Shown here one piece after another: positions 30,412 to 37,638 of a stretch of DNA of 50,722 nucleotides (the stretch's first letter is position 1; the number at the start of each line of letters is the position of its first letter). Both the position numbers and the translations under genes were made by a program. Source of the stretch: Abditibacterium sp. (lineage in GTDB: Bacteria > Armatimonadota > Abditibacteriia > Abditibacteriales > Abditibacteriaceae); NCBI GenBank assembly GCA_030448265.1, contig JAUJNG010000028.1, forward strand, positions 1 to 50,722. Reading direction: 5' to 3'. A model generated the notes under the pieces. That model worked only from the letters and a program-made list of their open reading frames with translations. It had not been told where the DNA came from and did no database searches.

Positions 30412-31650
30412 TTAGTTTGTCAGTTGGATAGGGGTGCCGGTTTTTTGAGGGCGACGCAATTTCTCTGTTTGCTGGCGCGCGCCCAGGTCATAAACCTCAA
30501 CTTTGCTATTGCTTATCGGCATGATGGAGCCGTCAGCCAGAGTTTTGGTGCGGTAAAAGCTGAAAGCCACCGCCAACAGGCGAGCGTCGGGGGACAATGC
30601 AATGGCGGAGAGTTGATCGCCTAACACCAGGCGAAGCAACCGCTTTTCGTCTCGGCTTTGGCACACGTTTACCGTGTTTTGATTGGCATTTGACCAAGCG
30701 TAGAGCCAGCCATTTTGGGCGACCGAAACGCGATAGGGATTGGAAGCAAGCGCAATCTCGACAAAACTTTCATTGGGCTGCCGATTCGGGCGGAAAAGGC
30801 GGTATTGGTTGGCGTATGACGCATAGGCATAGACCCGAGGCCGCGACCTGGAAACTCCTAAAGAGTGCGATGTCCAGAAAGCGAAATCGCTTTTACGTCC
30901 ATTTCTCGACATTGGCACCAGAGCGCGAGGACTAAAGGTGCCTGACGACGGCCCCCGTTTCACCAGCAGCCGCTTTCCACTTCGCACATCCCAGACCTTC
31001 AAAGCCAATCCGCGCACATAGGCGGCTTCCGTTAGAGGGCCATCGGGCAGCTTCCAGGTCGAGTTGGGATTTTCTCCCAAAGTGGCAAGGCGGCGCCCAT
31101 CTTCTGAAAAAAGCAGCGGCCCATAAACGCCAGGACGTTTGCCGTCGCGCCTGGGGAAAACGCCAGTTCCATCCGACAAATTACGCACCACTCGTTGAGA
31201 AGTGACGTCCCAAATGTCAACACCAACAGCGGACATGGCGATCAAACGCGAATCCGGCGACCAGGCGAAAGAGGCCGAGCCGCGAAAAAACGCGCGCGGC
31301 TTCCAATCCCGCGTAGAGCGCACCTCGGCCCCGCCTGGGAACAAGTTGCCGGCATCGCCGCCAATCGCCAACAAACGGCCATCGGGCGCAAATTCCAGTG
31401 CCGCAACTTCTCCCGAAGTCCACCAGGCGACGCGCCGAACGGCGCCCAGCGCAACTTGGGGCAAACGCGAGCGCACGGCATCCACTTTCACATGGCTTTG
31501 AGTTGGCGGCTTTTCAAGCGGGTGTTGCTTGGAAGAGAGTGGGCCTTGAAATCCAGTCTGAGGCGTCGAATCCACGCGCGCGCGGTTTGCCATTATCATC
31601 CCGCCCGCCGATAACCCCGCCGCCGTAAATAGTAAGACCGTGCGTTTCAT
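30412..31650 (-). CDS. Exported WD40-like repeat protein
   Basis: The 412-residue protein begins with a Sec-like signal (MKRTVLLFTAAGLSAGGMIMA). From about residue 70 it has WD40-type blades: VAALEFAPDGRLLAIGGDAGN, FAWSPDSRLIAMSAVGVDIWDV, LLFSEDGRRLATLG, LALKVWDVRSGKRLL and AIALSPDARLLAVAFS. A beta-propeller is therefore likely; the partner is unknown. It is embedded among three toxin-antitoxin modules between carA and carB, and has no evident link to pyrimidine synthesis. Confidence 0.78.
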   Translation of the reverse strand: MKRTVLLFTAAGLSAGGMIMANRARVDSTPQTGFQGPLSSKQHPLEKPPTQSHVKVDAVRSRLPQVALGAVRRVAWWTSGEVAALEFAPDGRLLAIGGDAGNLFPGGAEVRSTRDWKPRAFFRGSASFAWSPDSRLIAMSAVGVDIWDVTSQRVVRNLSDGTGVFPRRDGKRPGVYGPLLFSEDGRRLATLGENPNSTWKLPDGPLTEAAYVRGLALKVWDVRSGKRLLVKRGPSSGTFSPRALVPMSRNGRKSDFAFWTSHSLGVSRSRPRVYAYASYANQYRLFRPNRQPNESFVEIALASNPYRVSVAQNGWLYAWSNANQNTVNVCQSRDEKRLLRLVLGDQLSAIALSPDARLLAVAFSFYRTKTLADGSIMPISNSKVEVYDLGARQQTEKLRRPQKTGTPIQLTN

Positions 31651-31714
31651 AAATTGACAATATCGAGTCCCATTCTCTATCGCTCATTCTGCGAACTTGA
31701 ATCGCTTCATCCAT

Positions 31715-32131
31715 TCATCCATTTCGTAAAATCGGCACAAACCCTTCCTGCGCGAAATGATGATCGTGCGTCAAAATCTCGAAAATGCCCAGTTCGCGCA
31801 TCATTTGCATCGAGATGCAGTCGGTGAGCGAGTAGTTTTTATCGGGGCGCGCTTCGTAAAGCGCCAAACCCGCGAGGAACTGGGCGCGCGTTTGTGCTGG
31901 GATTTCAATTTCGCCGGTGGCCAGCATTCGATGGGCACGGATTGCAACTTGTCGGCGCGTATTGGGGCCGTAACCTGAAAAGTAGTTAACGAACTCAGTC
32001 AAAACCGAATCGCTGGTAACGAGTTGGAAATTATCGAGTGTGAGCGACATCGAACGGGCGGTTTGGTGCCATGCGTCGCGGGTATCGACAAGCGCGATCC
32101 AGTAGAACGTGTCCACGAAAACGCGCTTCAT
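31715..32131 (-). CDS. VapC-like PIN-domain toxin
   Basis: The 138-residue protein has the PIN acidic residues in order: VFVDTFYWIALVD (Asp7), the Glu in DSVLTEFVNYF, and the Asp in YSLTDCISMQMMRE, then ILTHDHHFAQEGFVPIL. PIN toxins are metal-dependent ribonucleases. Its ATG overlaps the stop of a small upstream gene (ATGA), typical of VapBC pairs. Confidence 0.87.
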   Translation of the reverse strand: MKRVFVDTFYWIALVDTRDAWHQTARSMSLTLDNFQLVTSDSVLTEFVNYFSGYGPNTRRQVAIRAHRMLATGEIEIPAQTRAQFLAGLALYEARPDKNYSLTDCISMQMMRELGIFEILTHDHHFAQEGFVPILRNG

Positions 32132-32322
32132 GATGCGGCGTCGCCCGCGCTCACGGTGCGTTTGGGAGCGCCATAAAGATAATGGTCATGATTCTCTGCG
32201 CCATCAGTTGGGATTTTGGCCCGCTCTGCTTCGGGGACTTCATCCAAGGTTTCCATTAAAAACTCGAAAATGGATTTACGAGTTTCCGGTTGAGGTGCGG
32301 GCGAGGGTAAAGTTTGTTCCAT
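32128..32322 (-). CDS. Putative antitoxin of the PIN toxin
   Basis: The 64-residue protein (MEQTLPSPAPQPETRKSIFEFLMETLDEVPEAERAKIPTDGAENHDHYLYGAPKR...) has no recognised DNA-binding domain. The FEFLMETLDEVPEAERAKIPTDGAENHDHYLYG pattern is familiar from small proteins preceding PIN toxins. GGAG lies 8 bases before the ATG at 32322. Assignment rests mainly on coupling to the toxin gene. Confidence 0.7.
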   Translation of the reverse strand: MEQTLPSPAPQPETRKSIFEFLMETLDEVPEAERAKIPTDGAENHDHYLYGAPKRTVSAGDAAS

Positions 32323-32449
32323 AATGAGTTCTCCTAACGCTTGGCGCTTGTCCGGCGCGCTGTCGAACGGCAAATGCTGCCACTCCTCGGCGGGAATATC
32401 GCGCTTTCTGCCTCCGAAATCGTCTCAGACTTTTCTTACGCCGTTGTCT

Positions 32450-33562
32450 TCACTTCCCAGTTTTCACCAATTCCGCGAAACGGTCGAACAAATACGCGTT
32501 ATCTTTCGGCCCAGGACTGGCTTCGGGATGATACTGCACCGAAAACACCGGCCTTTCGAGATGCCTTAAACCTTCGACGGTGTTGTCGTTCAAGTTCAAA
32601 TGCGTCACCTCGACGCCCTGCGGCAGCGAATCGGCCTGAAGCGCGTAGCCGTGATTTTGACTTGTGATATGCACTTTGCCCGTCGTCAAATCTTTGACCG
32701 GATGGTTGGCGCCGCGATGACCGAATTTGAGCTTGTAAGTCTCGCCGCCCAGCGCGCGTCCCAGCAGTTGGTGGCCCAGACAGATGCCGAACATCGGCTG
32801 CATCGGGTTGTCGCGCATTAGCTGGCGAATCACTTCGACTTCGGCTTCCAGAGAGCGCGGGTCGCCAGGGCCGTTGGCGAGCATGATGCCGTCGGCTTGG
32901 TGAGCCGCGATTTCGTCCCTGGTGGCGCCGCACGGCAAAACCACGACTTCCAATCCGCGCTGCGAAAGTTCGCGCAGGATGTTGTATTTGGTGCCGTAAT
33001 CCAACACCACCACGCGCGGTTTCGCACCGCGAGCCGGAATCGTTTCACTTCTGGCGTTATCGGCCCAGAAATACGCTGTTGTGGTCGAAACTTCGCGCGC
33101 GTAAGTTCCGGCGTCGTATTCGGGCAGATCTTTCAAGATTTGCAGACCCGTTTCGGCGTCATGCTGCGTGGTAATCATGCCCAGCATCACGCCCGCGTCG
33201 CGCAGTTTCAACACCAGAGCGCGCACATCGATGCCCTGGATGCCGACGATCTGATTTTGCGTCAGATAATCGTCGCCCGAACCCTGCGAGGCGTAATTGG
33301 AGGGAATTTCGCTCATTTCGCGCACGATGAAACCGGCGACTTTAGGGCCGCTCGATTCGACATCGCGCGTCGAAACGCCATAATTGCCAATGAGCGGGTA
33401 GGTGAGCGCGACCAACTGGCCCGCGTAGGACGGGTCGGTGAGGATTTCCTGATAGCCGGTCATCGAAGTATTGAAAACGACTTCGCCGCTGGAGGTGCCG
33501 GCAAATCCAACGGACGTGCCTTCGTAAACGGTGCCGTCGATGAGAATGAGTCTTGCTTGCAT
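32450..33562 (-). CDS. carA: Carbamoyl-phosphate synthase small subunit
   Basis: The 370-residue protein supplies ammonia from glutamine for carbamoyl phosphate. The N-terminal domain has the family stretch FNTSMTGYQEILTDPSYAGQLVALTYPLIGNYG. The class I amidotransferase domain carries the nucleophile Cys in FGICLGHQLLGRALGG, the LKFGHRGANHPV block and the His/Glu in FSVQYHPEASPGP. All three catalytic residues are present. In most bacteria carB follows directly; here about 3.4 kb of other genes lies between. Confidence 0.96.
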   Translation of the reverse strand: MQARLILIDGTVYEGTSVGFAGTSSGEVVFNTSMTGYQEILTDPSYAGQLVALTYPLIGNYGVSTRDVESSGPKVAGFIVREMSEIPSNYASQGSGDDYLTQNQIVGIQGIDVRALVLKLRDAGVMLGMITTQHDAETGLQILKDLPEYDAGTYAREVSTTTAYFWADNARSETIPARGAKPRVVVLDYGTKYNILRELSQRGLEVVVLPCGATRDEIAAHQADGIMLANGPGDPRSLEAEVEVIRQLMRDNPMQPMFGICLGHQLLGRALGGETYKLKFGHRGANHPVKDLTTGKVHITSQNHGYALQADSLPQGVEVTHLNLNDNTVEGLRHLERPVFSVQYHPEASPGPKDNAYLFDRFAELVKTGK

Positions 33563-33572
33563 GATATTTTGG

Positions 33573-33667
33573 AGCCACAGATGACACAGATGGATTCACA
33601 GATGAACACAGATAAAATTCAAAAACATCTGTGTTCATCTGTGAATCCATCTGTGTCATCTGTGGCT
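33573..33667. repeat. Inverted repeat between pyrC and carA
   Basis: AGCCACAGATGACACAGATG and its complement pair almost without mismatch around AAAATTCAAAAA. The right tip enters the pyrC stop codon. It is nearly the same sequence as the prcB/prcA element at 1081-1176, showing dispersal of one element. Confidence 0.92.
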
Positions 33668-34967
33668 ATTTGATTTGTTTTCCTCTCACGAACGTCGCTT
33701 TGACACGGCCCTTCAAGGTTTGGCCCAGCCAGGGCGAGTTTTTCGATTTGGAGCGAATTGTTTCTGCGTTTAAATCCCAACTTTCAAGGGGCGAAAAGAC
33801 CGTGATGTCGGCGGGTTTGCCGACTTGCAAAGTGCCGCTTTCGAGGCCCAGAACGCGCGCCGGAGCCGTCGTCATTTTTTCGACGAGTTGAGGCAAAGAG
33901 AGCGGCCCGTTTTCGACCAGAGTTCGCAGCGAAACCGCCAGACTGGTTTCCAATCCGATAATTCCAAATGGTGCGCCGTCGAATTCGCGCTCTTTTTCGT
34001 GCGCGGCGTGCGGCGCGTGATCTGTAGCGATGCAGTCGATAGTTCCATCGGCCAAACCTCCAATAATCGCCTCGCAATCCTCGCGGGTGCGAAGCGGCGG
34101 ATTCATTTTCGCGTTCGTATTATAGCCGCGCACACTTTCATCGGTGAGCGCGAAATGATGCGGCCCCGCTTCCGCCGTGATTTTGACGCCCTGCGCTTTG
34201 AAACTTCGAATCACCTCAACCCCGCCCCGCGTCGAAACGTGCAAAATGTGGATCTTATTGCCGACTTCGCGCGCCAGAGCGCACGCTTTGTAAACCGCGA
34301 TTTCCTCGCTGACGCGCGGCATCCCGCGCAATCCCAACTCGGTCGAAACCACGCCTTCGTTCATCACGCCGCCGCCCCGCCCGACGCCCGCGTGCCCGCC
34401 GCCGGTGAGCGATGTGTCCTCGCAGTGCAGCATGGTCACAAGCCCGACGGTGCGCGCGTATTGAAAGACGCGGCGCATGAAATCGGCGTCCTGAAGCGGA
34501 AAGGCATCGTCGGAAACCGCGATTGCGCCCGCGCTTTTGAGATCGGCGAATTCGCTTAGCTGCTCGTTTTTGGCGGCGAGAGAAACACTCGCAATCGGAT
34601 GAATTTTGACGCCGTTGCCCTCCGATTTCGCGCGCGAAAGCACATCTTCGACGACGCTACGATTATCGATGGTGGGAAGCGTATTGGGCATCACGCAAAC
34701 GGTTGTAAAACCGCCCGCCGCCGCCGCCGCCGTGAGAGTCGCGGTGTCTTCCTTGTATTCCTGGCCTGGCGTGCGGCCATGAACGTGAATATCGACAAAG
34801 CCTGGCGCGACAATGAGGCCCGCCGCGTCGAATTCGATTGCGGATTGCGGATTGCGGATTGCGGATTCGATTTGCACGACGACGCCGTTTTCGATGAGTA
34901 AATCGCGCGCGGCATCCAAATTTTGCGACGGGTCGATCACGCGTCCGTTTTTGATGAGAATTTTCAT
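33666..34967 (-). CDS. pyrC: Dihydroorotase
   Basis: The 433-residue protein cyclises carbamoyl aspartate. GFVDIHVHGRTPGQEYKEDT carries the metal-binding His pair; MPNTLPTIDN, LHCEDTSLT, ILHVSTRGGVEVI, HHFALTDE and IATDHAPH supply the remaining ligands of class I dihydroorotase/allantoinase. The usual HxHxRDPG/REPG reads HVHGRTPG. The ATG at 34967 is used; 11 extra upstream codons lie in a repeat. Near residues 37-45 a 7-bp tandem repeat encodes SAIRNPQSAI, a probable insertion between the first strands. Confidence 0.93.
   Translation of the reverse strand: MKILIKNGRVIDPSQNLDAARDLLIENGVVVQIESAIRNPQSAIEFDAAGLIVAPGFVDIHVHGRTPGQEYKEDTATLTAAAAAGGFTTVCVMPNTLPTIDNRSVVEDVLSRAKSEGNGVKIHPIASVSLAAKNEQLSEFADLKSAGAIAVSDDAFPLQDADFMRRVFQYARTVGLVTMLHCEDTSLTGGGHAGVGRGGGVMNEGVVSTELGLRGMPRVSEEIAVYKACALAREVGNKIHILHVSTRGGVEVIRSFKAQGVKITAEAGPHHFALTDESVRGYNTNAKMNPPLRTREDCEAIIGGLADGTIDCIATDHAPHAAHEKEREFDGAPFGIIGLETSLAVSLRTLVENGPLSLPQLVEKMTTAPARVLGLESGTLQVGKPADITVFSPLESWDLNAETIRSKSKNSPWLGQTLKGRVKATFVRGKQIK
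34836..34867. repeat. 7-bp tandem repeat inside pyrC
   Basis: GATTGCG is repeated four times plus a partial copy. With a 7-bp unit, a single-copy change would shift the pyrC frame near codon 40, so slippage here could switch the gene off. Confidence 0.9.
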
Positions 34968-34973
34968 TTCTTT

Positions 34974-35069
34974 TAGCCACAGAGAACACAGAGGACTCAC
35001 AGAGAGACACAGAGAAATTCAAAGGAAAATCCTCTGTGCTCTGTGAGTCCTCTGTGTTCTCTGTGGCTA
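34974..35069. repeat. Inverted repeat between pyrB and pyrC
   Basis: TAGCCACAGAGAACACAGAG and its complement pair across nearly the whole element; the centre is AAATTCAAAGGAAAAT. The right tip contains the pyrB stop codon. Confidence 0.92.
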
Positions 35070-36002
35070 ATTTTCCTCGCCTCCCAGCAGCCCATACAGA
35101 ACCGCCATCCGCACCGCGACGCCATTGGTCACCTGGTTCAAAATCACGCTTTGACCGCAATCAGCGACCTCATCCGAAATTTCCACGCCGCGATTGATGG
35201 GGCCAGGATGCATCAAAATCGCATCGCTTTTGGCGCGCTTCAAACGCCGCGCGTTGATGCCATAAAGAGCCGCGAATTCGCGCACCGAGGGCAAAAACAC
35301 GCCGTTCATGCGCTCGTTTTGCAGGCGCAGTGTCATCACCACATCGGCGCCTTCGACGGCTTCGTCGCAATCATGCGTCATTTTCAAATCGAGTTGACCG
35401 AATTCGCTCGGCAACAGCGTTTGCGGGCCGCACAGCGTTAAATTCGCGCCCATTTTGAGAAGTCCGTGAACATCCGAGCGCGCCACGCGCGAATGGAGCA
35501 AATCCCCAATAATTGTCACTTTTAAACCCGCAATTTCGCCTTTATGCTGTCGAATGGTCAGCAAATCGAGAAGCCCTTGCGTGGGGTGTTCGTGACAGCC
35601 GTCGCCCGCGTTGACGATGTGGAAATCGTGGCCGAACTTCCCCGAAAAACTCGCCGCCAACTCGCACGCGCCCGAATTGGGATGGCGGATCACGAAACAG
35701 CCCGCGCCCATCGCCGCCATTGTTAAAAGCGTGTCTTTGAGCGTTTCGCCTTTGGACACGCTCGAAGTGGCGACGGTGAGCGAAGAGGTGTCGGCGGACA
35801 GCGTTTTGGCCGCCATTTCGAAACTGGCGCGGGTGCGGGTCGAAGGCTCGAAAAACAGGGTGCAGACCGATTTGCCGCGCAGCGCGGGCGTCTTTTTGAT
35901 GGGCCGCGACAGCACTTCGCGCATCGCTTCGGCGGTGTCGAGAATCTGCGCGATTTCGGCGGCGGAAACGTCCGACAGGCCCAGAAGATGTTTTCGTTTC
36001 AT
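35067..36002 (-). CDS. pyrB: Aspartate carbamoyltransferase catalytic subunit
   Basis: The 311-residue protein joins carbamoyl phosphate to aspartate. FFEPSTRTRASFEMAAKTL carries the carbamoyl-phosphate motif STRTR, followed by SVSKGETLKDT with the active-site Lys loop, HPNSGACE, HPTQGLLDLLTI and MRLQNER-like TLRLQNERM. No regulatory pyrI is present, as in class B/C enzymes. The ATG at 36002 gives MKRKHLLGLSD; 8 extra codons upstream belong to the repeat. The stop is supplied by the adjacent inverted repeat. Confidence 0.95.
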   Translation of the reverse strand: MKRKHLLGLSDVSAAEIAQILDTAEAMREVLSRPIKKTPALRGKSVCTLFFEPSTRTRASFEMAAKTLSADTSSLTVATSSVSKGETLKDTLLTMAAMGAGCFVIRHPNSGACELAASFSGKFGHDFHIVNAGDGCHEHPTQGLLDLLTIRQHKGEIAGLKVTIIGDLLHSRVARSDVHGLLKMGANLTLCGPQTLLPSEFGQLDLKMTHDCDEAVEGADVVMTLRLQNERMNGVFLPSVREFAALYGINARRLKRAKSDAILMHPGPINRGVEISDEVADCGQSVILNQVTNGVAVRMAVLYGLLGGEEN

Positions 36003-36012
36003 GGCTTTATTC

Positions 36013-36103
36013 AACACAGAGGACACGGAGAAACAGAGGAGTTCGGGAGGTTTACATTGATTGTTCCTCCAAATTCCTCTGTTTCTCTGTGTCCTCTGTG
36101 TTT
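36013..36103. repeat. Inverted repeat between pyrR and pyrB
   Basis: AACACAGAGGACACGGAGAA pairs with TTCTCTGTGTCCTCTGTGTT. Its right tip overlaps the pyrR stop codon. Three consecutive pyr-operon junctions thus carry long hairpins. Confidence 0.9.
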
Positions 36104-36626
36104 AAACAATTAAAACCTCATCTTCACCATCGATTTCTGCAAGCCGCACCGAAACTTTTTCCTCATGCGAGGTCGGCGCGTTTTTGCCCACGAAATCGGC
36201 GCGAATCGGCAGTTCGCGGTGTCCTCTGTCCACCAGAACCGCGAGTTGGACGCTCGACGGACGCCCGAAATCATTGAGCGCATCGAGCGCGGCGCGAATG
36301 GTGCGGCCCGTGAACAGCACATCGTCCACCAGCACCACGATTTTGCCGGAAATATCGCAGGGAATCGCGGTTTTCTGGGGCGGGGCGGCGCGCAGATGAA
36401 AATCGTCGCGGTGAAGGGCGATATCAAGCGCGCCAAGCGGCACTTTCTGATTTTCGATGCTTTCGAGATGAGCGGCGATGCGCGTCGAAAGCGGCACGCC
36501 GCGCGTGCGAATGCCGACCAGAACCACATTATCCAGACCGCGATTGCGCTCGATAATTTCGTGCGCGACGCGCTTGAGGGCGCGCGCAATATCGGCGGCT
36601 TCCATCAGTTTTTTGGGTTCAGACAT
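36102..36626 (-). CDS. pyrR: PyrR, pyrimidine operon attenuator/uracil phosphoribosyltransferase
   Basis: The 174-residue protein has the PRPP-binding motif VVLVDDVLFTGRTIRAALDAL and the PyrR blocks NVVLVGIRTRGVPLSTRIAAHL and LVDRGHRELPIRADFVGKNAPTS. PyrR binds mRNA leaders when UMP is high and promotes termination; many also have uracil phosphoribosyltransferase activity. It is first in the pyr operon, directly after a leader with an intrinsic terminator. GAGG precedes the ATG at 36626. Confidence 0.94.
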   Translation of the reverse strand: MSEPKKLMEAADIARALKRVAHEIIERNRGLDNVVLVGIRTRGVPLSTRIAAHLESIENQKVPLGALDIALHRDDFHLRAAPPQKTAIPCDISGKIVVLVDDVLFTGRTIRAALDALNDFGRPSSVQLAVLVDRGHRELPIRADFVGKNAPTSHEEKVSVRLAEIDGEDEVLIV

Positions 36627-36729
36627 GGCGCCTCGCAGACAAAAAAACGGCCCAGCCATTTCGAGAAAACGAAATGACTGAGCCGCTCGGAAACGCGCGC
36701 CGGAGCGCGCCGGAAAAATAATTCTGCAT
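36619..36729 (-). CDS. Candidate pyr leader peptide
   Basis: A 36-codon ORF begins at an ATG 7 bases after AAAGG, runs through both arms of the leader terminator and its U-tract, and stops at a TGA just inside pyrR, overlapping its start. It is Ser/Phe/Arg-rich, with codons TTT TTT-like around the U-run (WAVFLS). The layout resembles the E. coli pyrBI leader peptide, where ribosome position sets attenuation. There is no homology evidence, so it is a prediction. Confidence 0.4.
   Translation of the reverse strand: MQNYFSGALRRAFPSGSVISFSRNGWAVFLSARRHV
36641..36685 (-). terminator. Leader terminator (attenuator) of the pyr operon
   Basis: Read on the minus strand, CGGCTCAGTCATTTCG and CGAAATGGCTGGGCCG form a 16-bp stem (including a few G-U pairs) with a TTTTCT loop, followed by seven T. 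It lies about 85 nt after the predicted transcription start and 15 bases before the pyrR ATG. No upstream minus-strand gene is close enough to need a terminator here, so it is best explained as an attenuator. Confidence 0.85.
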
Positions 36730-36776
36730 ATTTTGCCTTTGCGCGCCTCGCGGGACGCGCTTAAAAGACCATGCCA

Positions 36777-36805
36777 ATTATAAGGACGAAAAGAGCCGCC
36801 GTCAA
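36777..36805 (-). promoter_or_regulatory. Promoter of the pyr operon
   Basis: On the minus strand TTGACG (36805-36800) and TATAAT (36782-36777) are separated by exactly 17 bases, a near-consensus sigma70-type promoter. Predicted initiation is near 36770, giving a leader of about 145 nt. The motif lies within the upstream part of the divergent HPP gene region. Confidence 0.85.
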
Positions 36806-36842
36806 CTTCGCGCGGTCGAAATCTTGCTCCGTCGCGTCCGCG

Positions 36843-37394
36843 ATGAGCCAACAGCAAAGTTTGCAGCCAGGAAATTCGCCCGCGCGCTCCATGCGCGCAC
36901 GGCTCAACTGGAAGGGCGAATTGATGCTGGCTCTGGCGCCCACCATCACGATTCTGCTGGTTCTGGCGCTGGTGGAAAATTTCAGCCGCCAGCGCCTGTT
37001 GTTCGCGTCGCTGGCGTCGAGTGCGTTTTTGATTTATCTCGACCCGCAGCACGGCACCAATTCGGTGCGAACCCTCGTTTTGTCGCAAAGCGTGGCGGCG
37101 TTGCTCGGTTTCGCTGCGTTTTCGCTCTTGGGCGCGGGCTACGGCGCAGCGGCGCTTTCAATTGTGGGGATTATCGTCTTGATGATCGTGTGCGACGCCG
37201 TGCATCCGCCCGCCGTCTCGACAGCGCTTTCGTTCGCCTTTCGCGCTTCGGACGAAAACAACCTGCTACTCTTCGCGCTCGCGCTGGGCTGCGTGGTGCT
37301 ATTGGTCGTTTTGCAGCGCGCTTCGGTGTGGCTGCTGGCGCGGCTGATGCATTCTCACGATTCGCAAGGAAGACCATCATCGAACTCGCCTTAG
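36843..37394 (+). CDS. HPP-family membrane protein
   Basis: The 183-residue protein has four hydrophobic segments and the family signature CDAVHPPAVSTALSFAF. The stretch FSRQRLLFASLASSAFLIYLDPQHGTNSVRTLVLSQ also matches HPP proteins, some of which transport nitrite in chloroplasts and cyanobacteria. The ATG at 36843 is preferred; the 24-codon extension to 36771 would overlap the divergent pyr promoter. It stands alone. Confidence 0.83.
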   Translation: MSQQQSLQPGNSPARSMRARLNWKGELMLALAPTITILLVLALVENFSRQRLLFASLASSAFLIYLDPQHGTNSVRTLVLSQSVAALLGFAAFSLLGAGYGAAALSIVGIIVLMIVCDAVHPPAVSTALSFAFRASDENNLLLFALALGCVVLLVVLQRASVWLLARLMHSHDSQGRPSSNSP

Positions 37395-37440
37395 AAGAAT
37401 TAGCGCGCCTGGATGTGTCCCGATAGAGCACTATGCGAAA

Positions 37441-37531
37441 TAGAGGCTACACATCGTCATTCTGAAGTTGCGTCAACTTCAGATTCTTCGGTCGCTTAGG
37501 CTCCCTTCAGAATGACGATGTGTAGCCTCTA
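37441..37531. repeat. Inverted repeat with TAGAGGCTACACATCGTCATTC arms
   Basis: TAGAGGCTACACATCGTCAT and its complement pair perfectly at the tips. The inner part (TTCTGAAGTTGCG...TTCGGTCGCTTAGG) resembles the 22706-22841 element. It lies in the gap 37395-37638 between convergent genes. Confidence 0.88.
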
Positions 37532-37554
37532 CGCCATGATGTGTGATGTGTGAT

Positions 37555-37622
37555 AAGGTGGGGCTTGCGCCCTCTTCCAATCGAGAAAACTGAAGATTGG
37601 AAGAGGGCGCAAGCCCCACCTT
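37555..37622. repeat. Strong hairpin between convergent genes
   Basis: AAGGTGGGGCTTGCGCCCTC...CAATC pairs perfectly for 28 bases with its complement around a 12-base loop (GAGAAAACTGAA). It could terminate transcription of the oxidoreductase gene (minus) and of the HPP gene. Unlike typical terminators the stem is very long. Confidence 0.9.
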
Positions 37623-37638
37623 TTCATTTAGCGAAGTT

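Noticed and set aside
31514..31714. Small minus-strand ORF of 66 codons after the PIN toxin
   Set aside because: It overlaps the signal peptide of the WD40 gene in another frame and lacks any family resemblance or own ribosome-binding site.
34972..36104. pyr-operon hairpins as intrinsic terminators
   Set aside because: They lack U-tracts, lie between co-oriented genes of one pathway, and match dispersed repeats elsewhere; they are listed as repeats instead.
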